NCBI GenBank assembly: GCA_900770445.1
Contig: CAAGKO010000003.1
Span: 1-28,859, forward strand
From: an uncultured Oribacterium sp.
GTDB taxonomy: Bacteria; Bacillota; Clostridia; Lachnospirales; Lachnospiraceae
Direction: 5' to 3'
DNA: 28,859 nt
Below the pieces are notes generated by a model, which had not been told where the DNA came from, searched no databases, and saw only the letters and a list, made by a program, of their open reading frames with translations. Shown here in pieces: positions 8,140 through 16,584 of the stretch (positions are counted from its first letter, which is position 1; every line of letters begins with the position of its first letter). The position numbers and the translations under genes were made by a program.

Positions 8140-8784
8140 TTACTTTTTAAAGTGGAACTTCGACTCCGTACCATTCTTCAGCCGCACGATATTCGAGCGA
8201 TGCTGCCATACCCCGAGCGCTGCGATCAGGAAGAACACGACGAGCACGATCGGATAGATCGCCATGGACATCGGAAGGAGTCCGAAGTATCCGAAGATGG
8301 CGGTCAGAACAAACAGCAGGGATACGCCGCAGATCGAGCCGACGCTCACATAGCCGGTGGTCTTCGCGATCACGAGGAAAAGTGCGAACAGCACGATGGC
8401 CATCCGCCAGTCGAAGGCGATGATGAGCGCACCGGTGCAGGCGATGCCCTTTCCGCCGCGCAGCATCGGAAGTGCCGGAAAATCGTGTCCGAGAATCGAA
8501 CCGAAGCCCGCAAATACGGTGATGAGGGTGCCCTCATCGATCGTGACCGGCTTGAAGATCATATGCATCATGAGGATCGGAACGATGGTCTTCGCGATAT
8601 CCAGCAGCAGCACGGTCGCGCCCGCTCTCTTACCGAGCGTCCGGCTGATGTTCGTCGAGCCCGGGTTACCGGAGCCCTGCTTATAGATATCGACGCCCTG
8701 CGACTTCGCATACAGATAGCCATTCGGGATGTTACCGAAAAGATATCCTACAATCAGGGAAATGATCATATGCTGTATATTCAT
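8140..8784 (-). CDS. plsY: acyl-phosphate:glycerol-3-phosphate acyltransferase
   Basis: A 214-residue membrane enzyme that moves an acyl group from acyl-phosphate to glycerol-3-phosphate, giving lysophosphatidic acid. Family motifs are visible: GYLFGNIPNGYLYAK near the N-terminus, QGSGNPGSTNISRTLGKRAG (the G-S-G-N-x-G-x-T-N phosphate-binding motif), and the glycine-rich LPMLRGGKGIACTGA. Several hydrophobic helices surround them. The ATG at 8784 overlaps the der stop codon by one base (TGATG) and has GGAGAGG 7 bases upstream inside der; the GTG one codon earlier (8787) is the alternative start. Translation is likely coupled to der. It ends with a basic tail. Confidence 0.95.
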   Translation of the reverse strand: MNIQHMIISLIVGYLFGNIPNGYLYAKSQGVDIYKQGSGNPGSTNISRTLGKRAGATVLLLDIAKTIVPILMMHMIFKPVTIDEGTLITVFAGFGSILGHDFPALPMLRGGKGIACTGALIIAFDWRMAIVLFALFLVIAKTTGYVSVGSICGVSLLFVLTAIFGYFGLLPMSMAIYPIVLVVFFLIAALGVWQHRSNIVRLKNGTESKFHFKK

Positions 8785-10118
8785 CACTCATCCTCTCCGG
8801 CCTGGCGCTCACGGATCAGGAACTTCAGCGGTGTTCCAGGGAAGCCGAAGGCCTCACGAATCTGATTCTCGATGTATCTCGTATAGGAGAAGTGCATCAG
8901 CTGCTGGTCATTCACGAAAATAACGAAGGTAGGCGGCTCCACCGCGGTCTGCGTCATGTAGAACAGCTTGAGACGCTTGCCCTTATCACTAGGCGGCTGC
9001 TTCATCGCCGTCGCTCTCGTCATGATGTCGTTGAGCACACCCGTACGGATACGAAGGGTCTGGCTCTCCCGCACCTGATCGACGAGATCGAAGATCTTAT
9101 TCAGACGCTGTCCGGTCTCGGCCGAGATGAAGAGGTACTGCGCGTACGGCATGTAGGAGAACTTCTCCATCAGCTTCGTCTGGAATTCCTTCATCGTCTT
9201 ATCGTTCTTATCCGGCACCGCATCCCACTTGTTGACGCAGATGATGACACCCTTTCCGGACTCATGCGCGATTCCGGCGATGCGCGCATCGCCCTCGGTG
9301 ATTCCCTGGGTCGCGTCGATCAGCACGAGACAGATATCCGCGCGATCCACGGCCGCGACGGTACGGATGACAGAGTAACGTTCGATATCATCGTCGATCT
9401 TTCCCTTCCGGCGAAGACCCGCCGTATCGATGAAGGTATATTCCTTTCCATTATGAACGATCTTCGTATCGATCGCATCACGGGTCGTGCCGGCAATGTT
9501 GGAGACGATCACGCGGTTCTGCCCCAGCAGCTTATTGATCACGGAGCTCTTTCCGACATTCGGCTTCCCGATGAGGGCGACCTTCACGGAATCATCCTCG
9601 TCCACTTCTGCTGTCTCGACCGGGAAGTGCTTGATTACCTCATCGAGCATGTCACCGACACCGAGCTGGTTCACTGAGGATACACCGAACGGATCGCCGA
9701 GGCCCAGATTATAGAACTCATAGATATCGTTACCGAACTTCTGGAAGCTGTCGACCTTATTCACGCAGAGAACGACCGGCTTTCCGGACTTCCGAAGCAT
9801 ATTCGCCACCTCGTAGTCCGCATCGACGAGACCGGTACGCACATCCACGACGAAAATGATGACATCTGCCGTATCGATCGCCAGCTGTGCCTGCGCACGC
9901 ATCTGGGACAGGATGATATCCTGGGAATCCGGCTCGATACCACCCGTATCGATCAGTGTAAACTTGTTATTCAGCCACTCCGCATCCGCATAGATACGGT
10001 CACGGGTTACGCCCGGCGTATCCTTTACGATGGAGATCTGCTTCCCTGCAATCAGGTTGAACAGCGTAGACTTACCTACGTTTGGACGGCCTACCACCGC
10101 CACCATCACTTTTCTCAT
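8784..10118 (-). CDS. der: ribosome biogenesis GTPase Der (EngA)
   Basis: A 444-residue protein with two tandem GTPase domains and a C-terminal KH-like domain, the standard Der layout. It acts in assembly of the 50S ribosomal subunit. Domain 1 has G1 GRPNVGKST (residues 10-18), G3 DTGG and G4 NKVD. Domain 2 has G1 GKPNVGKSS, G3 DTAGL and G4 NKWD. The C-terminal segment FVIFVNDQQLMHFSYTRYIE is the KH-like region typical of Der. It is the first gene of the der-plsY-gpsA cluster and has its own promoter upstream. Confidence 0.97.
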   Translation of the reverse strand: MRKVMVAVVGRPNVGKSTLFNLIAGKQISIVKDTPGVTRDRIYADAEWLNNKFTLIDTGGIEPDSQDIILSQMRAQAQLAIDTADVIIFVVDVRTGLVDADYEVANMLRKSGKPVVLCVNKVDSFQKFGNDIYEFYNLGLGDPFGVSSVNQLGVGDMLDEVIKHFPVETAEVDEDDSVKVALIGKPNVGKSSVINKLLGQNRVIVSNIAGTTRDAIDTKIVHNGKEYTFIDTAGLRRKGKIDDDIERYSVIRTVAAVDRADICLVLIDATQGITEGDARIAGIAHESGKGVIICVNKWDAVPDKNDKTMKEFQTKLMEKFSYMPYAQYLFISAETGQRLNKIFDLVDQVRESQTLRIRTGVLNDIMTRATAMKQPPSDKGKRLKLFYMTQTAVEPPTFVIFVNDQQLMHFSYTRYIENQIREAFGFPGTPLKFLIRERQAGEDE

Positions 10119-10179
10119 ATCTTCACCTTACTACGTGGTGCCCGAAGGCCCACATAAAACACTCATTTTTAACTAAATA

Positions 10180-10208
10180 ATATTAGCATGAGATAGATAA
10201 ATCGGCAA
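10180..10208 (-). promoter_or_regulatory. sigma-A promoter of the der-plsY-gpsA cluster
   Basis: On the minus strand TTGCCG, a 17-base spacer and TAATAT lie about 60 bases before the der ATG. The same TTGCCG -35 is used before the DUF4015 gene. This lies downstream of the nifJ terminator hairpins. Confidence 0.6.
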
Positions 10209-10229
10209 GTTTAGTTCATCAGTCATCAA

Positions 10230-10314
10230 CCCCGTGGCCACGGGGTCTATACGAAGAAGGGAGCCGGCTTGCGCCGGCTCCCTTCTCACATCACGTGAAC
10301 CGAAGTTCAGGTGA
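10230..10314 (-). terminator. nifJ: triple hairpin region downstream of nifJ
   Basis: Directly after the nifJ stop are three inverted repeats. The first is TCACGTGAAC/GTTCAGGTGA with a CGAA loop (10291-10314, one mismatch). The second is a perfect 13-bp stem GAAGGGAGCCGGC with a 4-base loop (10256-10285). The third is CCCCGTGGCCACGGGG (10230-10245). Only the second has a partly T-rich 3' flank on the minus strand (CTTCTTCG). Together they probably terminate and protect the abundant nifJ mRNA. Confidence 0.72.
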
Positions 10315-10315
10315 A

Positions 10316-13300
10316 TCAGTTGTTGTACAGGTCGATGAGCTTCTTGAGGTGCTCATATCTAGCCTGAGACTCAGCCTGGTTCTTCTCATCAAGAGCCTTT
10401 GCTCTCTCCGGGTTCTTAAGGCCGAGGGACAGGTAACGAACCTCACCCTTCAAGAAATCCTGGTAACCGGTGAAATCCGGCTCCTTGGAATCAAGAGTGA
10501 ACTTCTTATCGCCACCAAGCGGGTTGTATCTGAAGTTGTTCCAGTAACCAGTCTGGAGTGCAAGCTTCTCCTCAGTCATAGCCTTCGCCATGCCCTTCTT
10601 GATGCCGTGGTTGATACAAGGTGCGTATGCAATGATCAGAGATGGTCCTGGATATGCCTCAGCCTCTGCAATAGCCTTTACAGTCTGCTGCATGTCACCG
10701 CCCATGTTGATATGAGCTACATATACATAGCCATAGGACATTGCGATACCAGGAAGATCCTTCTTGCCGGTCTCCTTACCACCTGCAGCGAACTGTGCGA
10801 CTGCACCGGTCGGAGTCGACTTGGAGGACTGTCCACCTGTGTTGGAGTAAACCTCGGTATCGAATACCATTACGTTGATGTCCTTGCCGGAAGCAAGTAC
10901 ATGATCGAGGCCGCCGAAACCGATATCATAAGCCCAGCCATCACCACCGAAGATCCACTGGCTCTTCTTAGCGAGGAAGTCCTTATTCTTTACGAGATCC
11001 TTAGAAAGATCATCGGTCTTATCAGCAAGTGCTGCAACGAGCTTATCGGTAGCTGCACCGTTGGTAGCGCCGACAGCGAACGTATCAAGCCACTCCTGAG
11101 CAACATCCTTCACAGATGCATCCTTCTCAGCGAGCTCCTCTACTTCCTTCTTCAGTCTGGTACGGATTGCGTTCTGTGCAAGTAACATACCATAACCGAA
11201 CTCTGCGTTATCCTCGAAGAGGGAGTTGTCCCATGCCGGGCCCTGACCCTTCGCGTTTACAGTGTACGGTGTAGAAGGTGAAGAGTTACCCCAGATTGAT
11301 GAGCAGCCTGTCGCATTTGCGATGTACATTCTTTCACCGAAGAGCTGAGTGATGAGCTTAGCGTATGGTGTCTCACCACAGCCAGGACATGCACCGGAGT
11401 ACTCGAGTAACGGCTTCTTGAACTGTGAACCCTTAACGGTGGTCTCCTTGAACTTCGCAACGACGTCATCCTTCTCAGGAAGCTTTACTGCGTAGTCGAA
11501 GAACTTCTGTCTGTCGAGCTCCTCTGCGATCGGCTTCATCTCGAGTGCCTTCTCGCCCTTCATGCCAGGACATACGTTTGCGCAGGATCCGCAACCGGTA
11601 CAGTCAAGTACAGATACCTGGATACCGAACTTGTAATCCGGCATACCGGTCATCGCCTTGCTGAGCATACCCTCTGGAGCGTTTGCAGCCTCGTCAGCAG
11701 TAAATGCGAACGGACGGATCGCGCCGTGCGGGCAGACATAAGAACAGAAGTTACACTGGATACAGTTATCCGGGTTCCACTGCGGAACGTTTACAGCGAT
11801 ACCTCTCTTCTCGTAAGCAGCTGTTCCGGAAGGAGTTGTACCATCGACATAAGCATTGAACGCAGAAACAGGAAGTGAGTTACCCTCCTGAGCGGAAACC
11901 TTATTCTGGATGTTGTTTACGAAATCAAGAACATCCTTAGCGCCCTCGGTCTTATCCTTGAACTCGAGGCCCTCATCCTGTGCGTTCGCCCAGTCTGCAG
12001 GAATCTCGATCTTCTCGAATGCGTTTGCACCAGCAGCGATTGCTGCCCAGTTCTTCTGAACGACGTCCTCACCCTTACGGCCGTATGTCTTCTGTGCAGC
12101 GTCCTTCATCAGCTTGTTTGCTTCTTCCTTCGGGATGATACCGGTCAGTGTGAAGAATGCAGACTGAAGGATGGTGTTGATTCTTGTCGGGCCCATGCCG
12201 GTTTCAATACCAATCTTTACACCGTTGATGATGTAGAAGTTGATCTTGTGATCGTACATGTACTTCTTAACCTGGCCAGGGATGTGCTCTGCGATCTCAT
12301 CCTTGTTCCATACGCAGTTGAGGAGGAAGGTACCACCATCAACGAGCTCCTGAACCATGTTGAACTTAGTCATGTAAGCCGGGTTATGGCAGGCTACGAA
12401 GTTTGCTCTGTGGATCAGGTAAGTAGACTTGATCGGCTTCTTACCGAATCTCAGGTGAGACATGGTAACACCGCCGGACTTCTTGGAATCATAATCGAAG
12501 TAAGCCTGCGCGTACATGTCTGTGTTATCACCGATGATCTTGATGGAGTTCTTGTTAGCACCTACGGTACCATCTGCACCGAGACCCCAGAACTTACAGT
12601 TAACGGTTCCCTCAGGAGTCGTAACGAGTGCTGGACCAGCCGGCAGAGAAAGGTGTGTAACATCATCATCGATACCGATGGTGAATCTCTTCTTATCAAC
12701 GTTGTTGTAAACAGCAACGATCTGAGAAGGTGTGGTATCCTTGGAACCGAGACCATAACGGCCGGAAAGGATGGTGCAGTTTGCGAACTCTGTGCCCTGA
12801 AGAGCTGCTACGACATCGAGGTACAGCGGCTCACCGATGGAGCCCGGCTCCTTCGTTCTGTCGAGAACAGAAATCACCTTGGTGGTTGCAGGAAGAGCCT
12901 TCACGAATGCGTCCTTGCTGAACGGTCTGTAAAGTCTTACCTTGACAACGCCGACCTTCTCGCCCTGCTTAGCAAGGTAGTCGATGGTCTCCTCGATGGT
13001 ATCGTTTACAGAACCCATCGCAACGATGACGTGATCAGCATCTGCTGCACCGTAGTAGTTGAAGAGCTTGTAATCTGTACCGATCTTCGCATTCACCTTA
13101 TCCATGTACTCCTGAACGATTGCAGGAAGTGCATCGTAGTAAGGGTTGGAAGCCTCACGAGCCTGGAAGAAGATATCCGGGTTCTGAGCTGATCCTCTCT
13201 CAACCGGGTGATTCGGGTTAAGAGCCTTCGCTCTGAACTCATCTACATACTCCCAGTCAACCATATCTCTGAGATCCTCGTAATCCCACTCCTCGATCTT

Positions 13301-13843
13301 CTGGATCTCGTGAGAGGTACGGAAACCATCAAAGAAGTTGATGAACGGAATGTGACCCTTCAGCGCTGCAAGGTGAGCTACCGGAGTAAGGTCCATAACT
13401 TCCTGTACAGATGACTCACAGAGCATAGCAGCACCGGTCTGACGGCATGCCATAACGTCGGAGTGATCACCGAAGATGGAAAGAGCGTGAGATGCAAGTG
13501 CACGTGCAGATACATCAAATACGCCCGGAAGCTGCTCGCCGGCTACCTTGTAGATGTCCGGGATCATGAGCAGAAGACCCTGTGATGCGGTGAAGGTTGT
13601 AGTAAGAGCACCCGCAGCGAGGGAACCGTGAACTGCACCAGCAGCACCAGCCTCAGACTGCATCTCGGTTACCTGTACGGTCTCGCCGAGAAGGTTCTTT
13701 CTGCCTTCAGTGGCCCACTCATCTACATGCTCAGGCATGACGGATGAAGGAGTAATAGGATAGATAGCCGCAACTTCTGTAAATGCATACGATGCATGTG
13801 CAGCAGCCTGGTTACCATCCATGGTTTTCATTTTTCTTGCCAT
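10316..13843 (-). CDS. nifJ: pyruvate:ferredoxin (flavodoxin) oxidoreductase, single-chain
   Basis: A 1175-residue homodimer-type enzyme that oxidises pyruvate to acetyl-CoA and CO2 and passes electrons to ferredoxin, the central step of anaerobic carbon metabolism. The order of domains is the pyruvate-binding alpha domain (residues about 1-250, beginning KMKTMDGNQAAAHASYAFTE), domain II, the gamma/CoA-side domain, the EKR segment, a two-cluster ferredoxin domain (CIQCNFCSYVCP and CTGCGSCANVCP) and the C-terminal thiamine-diphosphate domain. The latter has CPGCGETPYAK, GGDGWAYDIGFGG and the NTGGQSSKSTPTGA tail of the TPP motif. The TPP-domain cysteines for the proximal cluster are present. 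The start has AGGAGG 7 bases upstream and a strong promoter. It is monocistronic. Confidence 0.97.
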   Translation of the reverse strand: MARKMKTMDGNQAAAHASYAFTEVAAIYPITPSSVMPEHVDEWATEGRKNLLGETVQVTEMQSEAGAAGAVHGSLAAGALTTTFTASQGLLLMIPDIYKVAGEQLPGVFDVSARALASHALSIFGDHSDVMACRQTGAAMLCESSVQEVMDLTPVAHLAALKGHIPFINFFDGFRTSHEIQKIEEWDYEDLRDMVDWEYVDEFRAKALNPNHPVERGSAQNPDIFFQAREASNPYYDALPAIVQEYMDKVNAKIGTDYKLFNYYGAADADHVIVAMGSVNDTIEETIDYLAKQGEKVGVVKVRLYRPFSKDAFVKALPATTKVISVLDRTKEPGSIGEPLYLDVVAALQGTEFANCTILSGRYGLGSKDTTPSQIVAVYNNVDKKRFTIGIDDDVTHLSLPAGPALVTTPEGTVNCKFWGLGADGTVGANKNSIKIIGDNTDMYAQAYFDYDSKKSGGVTMSHLRFGKKPIKSTYLIHRANFVACHNPAYMTKFNMVQELVDGGTFLLNCVWNKDEIAEHIPGQVKKYMYDHKINFYIINGVKIGIETGMGPTRINTILQSAFFTLTGIIPKEEANKLMKDAAQKTYGRKGEDVVQKNWAAIAAGANAFEKIEIPADWANAQDEGLEFKDKTEGAKDVLDFVNNIQNKVSAQEGNSLPVSAFNAYVDGTTPSGTAAYEKRGIAVNVPQWNPDNCIQCNFCSYVCPHGAIRPFAFTADEAANAPEGMLSKAMTGMPDYKFGIQVSVLDCTGCGSCANVCPGMKGEKALEMKPIAEELDRQKFFDYAVKLPEKDDVVAKFKETTVKGSQFKKPLLEYSGACPGCGETPYAKLITQLFGERMYIANATGCSSIWGNSSPSTPYTVNAKGQGPAWDNSLFEDNAEFGYGMLLAQNAIRTRLKKEVEELAEKDASVKDVAQEWLDTFAVGATNGAATDKLVAALADKTDDLSKDLVKNKDFLAKKSQWIFGGDGWAYDIGFGGLDHVLASGKDINVMVFDTEVYSNTGGQSSKSTPTGAVAQFAAGGKETGKKDLPGIAMSYGYVYVAHINMGGDMQQTVKAIAEAEAYPGPSLIIAYAPCINHGIKKGMAKAMTEEKLALQTGYWNNFRYNPLGGDKKFTLDSKEPDFTGYQDFLKGEVRYLSLGLKNPERAKALDEKNQAESQARYEHLKKLIDLYNN

Positions 13844-13896
13844 AAGAATTCCTCCTGAAAAAATGAACTACCACATGAATGCGGTTGTTATATGTA

Positions 13897-13911
13897 CCCA
13901 CCCATGGTGGG
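13897..13911 (-). other. small hairpin in the nifJ leader
   Basis: CCCACC and GGTGGG around a 3-base loop form a short stem in the approximately 80-base untranslated leader of nifJ. It could stabilise the mRNA 5' end. No known riboswitch is recognised here. Confidence 0.4.
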
Positions 13912-13929
13912 ATATCATACTCGATAAGA

Positions 13930-13958
13930 ATTATAACATTTCCGCTATGAAATGCAAA
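13930..13958 (-). promoter_or_regulatory. sigma-A promoter of nifJ
   Basis: The minus strand shows TTTGCA, a 17-base spacer and TATAAT, with TG one base before the -10 (TGTTATAAT). This is a strong extended -10 promoter about 87 bases before the nifJ ATG. The next stretch up to 14067 is AT-rich and holds no gene that I can support. Confidence 0.75.
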
Positions 13959-14067
13959 ACAAAAACGGGGCGTTACAAAATAAAATACAAGGAAATGCAC
14001 AAAAAGATGATATCCTAGTAAATCACTATAGTATATATTGTACAGCCACTGCTCCACGTAACAGAAA

Positions 14068-14097
14068 AGAGCAGTCGCATACTGCTGCAACTGCTCT
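14068..14097 (-). terminator. Rho-independent terminator of the VanW-domain gene
   Basis: AGAGCAGT and ACTGCTCT form an 8-bp stem around a 14-base loop, followed on the minus strand by TTTTCTGTT. It lies about 95 bases after the stop codon of the VanW gene, with a palindromic repeat in between. Confidence 0.72.
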
Positions 14098-14115
14098 CTT
14101 CTTAAGAAAATCTTC

Positions 14116-14199
14116 ATGGGGTCTGACCCCATAAACTTCTGTTTAGATTCTGTTTAGAAAAATTTAATAGGGTCAGACCCCCTTACGAAATTCTTACGG
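14116..14199. repeat. paired GGGGTCWGACCCC palindromic repeat at the 3' end of the VanW gene
   Basis: Two inverted copies of the 13-mer (14118-14130 and a slightly imperfect one at 14169-14183) lie 52 bases apart, the same spacing as at 5297-5370. The second copy is followed by CTTACGAAATTCTTACGG, nearly identical to the tail at the livK-livH copy. That tail contains the TAA stop codon of the VanW-domain gene, so the repeat sits flush against the coding end. A short direct repeat TTCTGTTTAGA occurs twice between the two palindromes. Confidence 0.75.
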
Positions 14200-16350
14200 A
14201 CCGTCCTGGATGACGTCATCGTTGTCCGGGTCTTCTGCGGCGCCCGGGGCTTCGATGACATCATGGCCGGAGCCGGTTTCCGGGGTCGGTGCCTCCGGCT
14301 TCTTCGCGGTCTCGGCCGGACTCGTCTCCGGTACCGGTGACGGCTTCGTTTCGGTCGTGGACTTCGTCTCGCCCGTGGACGGCTTCGCTCCGTTTTCGCT
14401 GACCGTGGATTCTGTCGTGCTTCCACTCTCCGCCGTCGACGCTCCGCTCTCTGCGATCGAGGACTCGGCGCTCGACTCCGTCGTGCCCGGCGCATACTGC
14501 TTCGGTGTATGACCGCTGTAGTGGGCCGTATGATCCTTGACCTTCTCGGTCGTTCCGTCGGCCTTATGGATCACCTTATACGCCTGCCACTCGGAACCGG
14601 CGGAACCTGCAGACTCCGAGCCCTCCTCCGGAGTGATGATCTTCGGTGCCGGCACCGGAAGGTCTGCGGTCTTCTCGCACACGAGTTCCCAGCTCTCCCC
14701 CTTCGGAAGTACACGGACGCCATAGATCTGAACGTTGCAGGTCTGGTCCTCATACCATGCACGGATACCGATGGCGTGATCCGAATTATTGATAAACTGA
14801 TAGTCCGGACCCGGGTAGGAAACCGTCGCATCGGCACCCGGCGTGACATAGGTCGGCGCGAAGGTATGCGAGCGACGATAGGTCGTCGTGAGGCCCGAAC
14901 GGAAGACGGCATTATAGAGGGTCGAGGAAACCTGGCAGACACCGCCGCCGATCTCCTGCACGACCTCACCGTTATTATACGCTCCGGCCGCACCATAGCC
15001 CTTCGCCTCCGTGCGCTGACCGACGGTCTTATTAAAGGAGAATTCCTCGCCCGGCTGGAGCACGGTGCCATTGATGGCTGCCGCTGCCAGCTTCACATTC
15101 TTATTACGGGTCGCGTTGCTCGTGGTCTTCGTCGTGAAGCTGCCGATCGTGCCATACAGGTCCTTGATGGAGGAATCCGACGCAGAGATCTTCTCGCCCT
15201 CACACTCGATGGTCGCGTCGTAAACGTGCTGTTCGATGGACGCCATCACCTTCTGTGCGGTCGCCTCTGCATTCACCGCATAACCTGCGACCGAGCCACC
15301 GAAAACGAACTCACCGCTCTCCTTATCGTAGCTTGTGATGTCACCGTTCTTCGGGCTCATCTTCCATACGATGGCGAGCTGCTTCATGTAATCCGAAATC
15401 TGCGCGCTCATATCCGGCAGTGTCAGCGCATAATCGCTGCCGGCACTCGTCGTGGTCCCGGTCTCACTCTCCGCTTTCGAAGCGTCGGTACTCTCCTCTG
15501 CTTCGCCTGAAGTCTCACTGTCGGCAGACCCGGATGCGGATTCTTCCGCGATCTTCGCCGCATAATCCGTGAAGATCTGCTCGACCAGCGTATCCACCTG
15601 CTCGCCGATGAGATCCGGGATGGCGAAGCTCTTCGCCTCCGGGCGGATCGTCACGCTGGCATACGGATTATCGACGGCCACCGTCTGTACGGAGCCATCA
15701 TTGTCACTCTCTCCGGAGGAACTGCTCCTCGCCTCGGTTTCCTGCTCCTGATCATAGACCGAAAGATCCGGCATCTTGAAGCTGTCGATGGATGGATTCG
15801 CGTTCTTCACTACGAGGTTCCAGCTGTAGGCATCATGGATAGCCTGCTTCACCGCCTCACGGTTCATCCCGTTCAGATTCAGGCTCTGTGCATCCGGCGA
15901 AATCGCGCTGAGATCGAGGGTGATGTCCTTATGGATGGTATCGGTATCCGTATACAGGACGTTCTGCGTCGTCTCTTCCGCGGCTGCCGAAGATTCCTGC
16001 GTACCGCCGATCAATCCGCCACGCACGGCAAACACGAGTCCTCCGCCCACGATCAGGAACAGAAGCACTGCGCCGAGCACGAGCTTCATATTCGGGCCAT
16101 CCTGGGACCTCCGTCCATGCTCACTGCCGCGTCGTCCGCTGCTTCCGGTGGAGCGGCTGCCAGAACGACTTCCCGCCCCCGCAGCAGACCGGCTCCCGCC
16201 CGCATAGCTGCTGTGACTGCCCGACGAACGCGGTCCCGTATATCCGCTGCTGTGACTGCCGCTTCTCGATGCCGCGCCCCGCGCATGGGACTGTCCGCGT
16301 GCACGGGACTGTCCTCTGGATTTCTCTGTATATTCAAAATCATCTCTCAT
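14194..16350 (-). CDS. membrane-anchored VanW-domain protein
   Basis: A protein of about 718 residues. Residues 1-86 are rich in Arg, Ser and Gly and should stay in the cytoplasm. One membrane helix follows (about 88-110, MKLVLGAVLLFLIVGG), and the rest is outside. The outer part has repeated peptidoglycan-binding-4-like segments, then a VanW domain with LQPGEEFSFNKTVGQR, GGGVCQVSSTLYNAV and RRSHTFAPTYV. A tail of about 140 residues is rich in Ser, Thr, Glu and Pro. VanW proteins occur with the cell wall, but their biochemical role is unsettled. The frame opens at a GTG (16398), but that codon touches the T-tract of the uvrC terminator and lacks a ribosome binding site. I therefore chose the ATG at 16350, with AGGGAG 14 bases upstream, a rather long spacing. 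I do not see a convincing promoter. Confidence 0.85.
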   Translation of the reverse strand: MRDDFEYTEKSRGQSRARGQSHARGAASRSGSHSSGYTGPRSSGSHSSYAGGSRSAAGAGSRSGSRSTGSSGRRGSEHGRRSQDGPNMKLVLGAVLLFLIVGGGLVFAVRGGLIGGTQESSAAAEETTQNVLYTDTDTIHKDITLDLSAISPDAQSLNLNGMNREAVKQAIHDAYSWNLVVKNANPSIDSFKMPDLSVYDQEQETEARSSSSGESDNDGSVQTVAVDNPYASVTIRPEAKSFAIPDLIGEQVDTLVEQIFTDYAAKIAEESASGSADSETSGEAEESTDASKAESETGTTTSAGSDYALTLPDMSAQISDYMKQLAIVWKMSPKNGDITSYDKESGEFVFGGSVAGYAVNAEATAQKVMASIEQHVYDATIECEGEKISASDSSIKDLYGTIGSFTTKTTSNATRNKNVKLAAAAINGTVLQPGEEFSFNKTVGQRTEAKGYGAAGAYNNGEVVQEIGGGVCQVSSTLYNAVFRSGLTTTYRRSHTFAPTYVTPGADATVSYPGPDYQFINNSDHAIGIRAWYEDQTCNVQIYGVRVLPKGESWELVCEKTADLPVPAPKIITPEEGSESAGSAGSEWQAYKVIHKADGTTEKVKDHTAHYSGHTPKQYAPGTTESSAESSIAESGASTAESGSTTESTVSENGAKPSTGETKSTTETKPSPVPETSPAETAKKPEAPTPETGSGHDVIEAPGAAEDPDNDDVIQDGP

Positions 16351-16398
16351 ACTATCTATATTTACTCCCTGAAGCCATTTCGATGTTTTAAGGTTCAC

Positions 16399-16427
16399 TA
16401 AAAAAGCGTCGCCCGAAGACGACGCCT
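16399..16427 (-). terminator. Rho-independent terminator of uvrC
   Basis: GCGTCG, an 8-base loop TCTTCGGG and CGACGC, followed by TTTTTT on the minus strand. It lies about 145 bases past the uvrC stop and directly before the VanW-domain gene. Confidence 0.85.
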
Positions 16428-16461
16428 ATAATCTTAACAGGATTTCGAATCTTTGTACATG

Positions 16462-16584
16462 AGAGAAGCCGTGAAATACATGACGAATATTTTACGGTTT
16501 TGTGAAGGTTTTCTTGTAATTTTTCGCACTCGTCGATTCTGCACTTTTCTTTGATGCCAGAGGCTGCGATTTCACGGCTTCTCT
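16462..16584 (-). repeat. 16-bp inverted repeat pairing the uvrC end with its 3' flank
   Basis: AGAGAAGCCGTGAAAT at one end (minus strand, 16584 down to 16569) covers the last four codons and the stop of uvrC. Its perfect complement lies about 90 bases downstream at 16462-16477. In the mRNA these can pair around a loop of about 91 bases, burying the stop codon. The loop holds no open frame of note. Confidence 0.7.

Noticed and set aside
10216..10222. CTGATGA on the minus strand near a CCCCGTGG palindrome, suggesting a hammerhead ribozyme
   Set aside because: No GAAA core segment with flanking stems follows in the right place, so the hammerhead core cannot form.
13844..14193. A small gene between nifJ and the VanW-domain gene
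   Set aside because: Short frames here overlap the promoter, the terminator and the palindromic repeat, and none has a convincing ribosome binding site.
16351..16398. GTG start at 16398 for the VanW-domain gene
   Set aside because: The codon adjoins the T-tract of the uvrC terminator and has no ribosome binding site.
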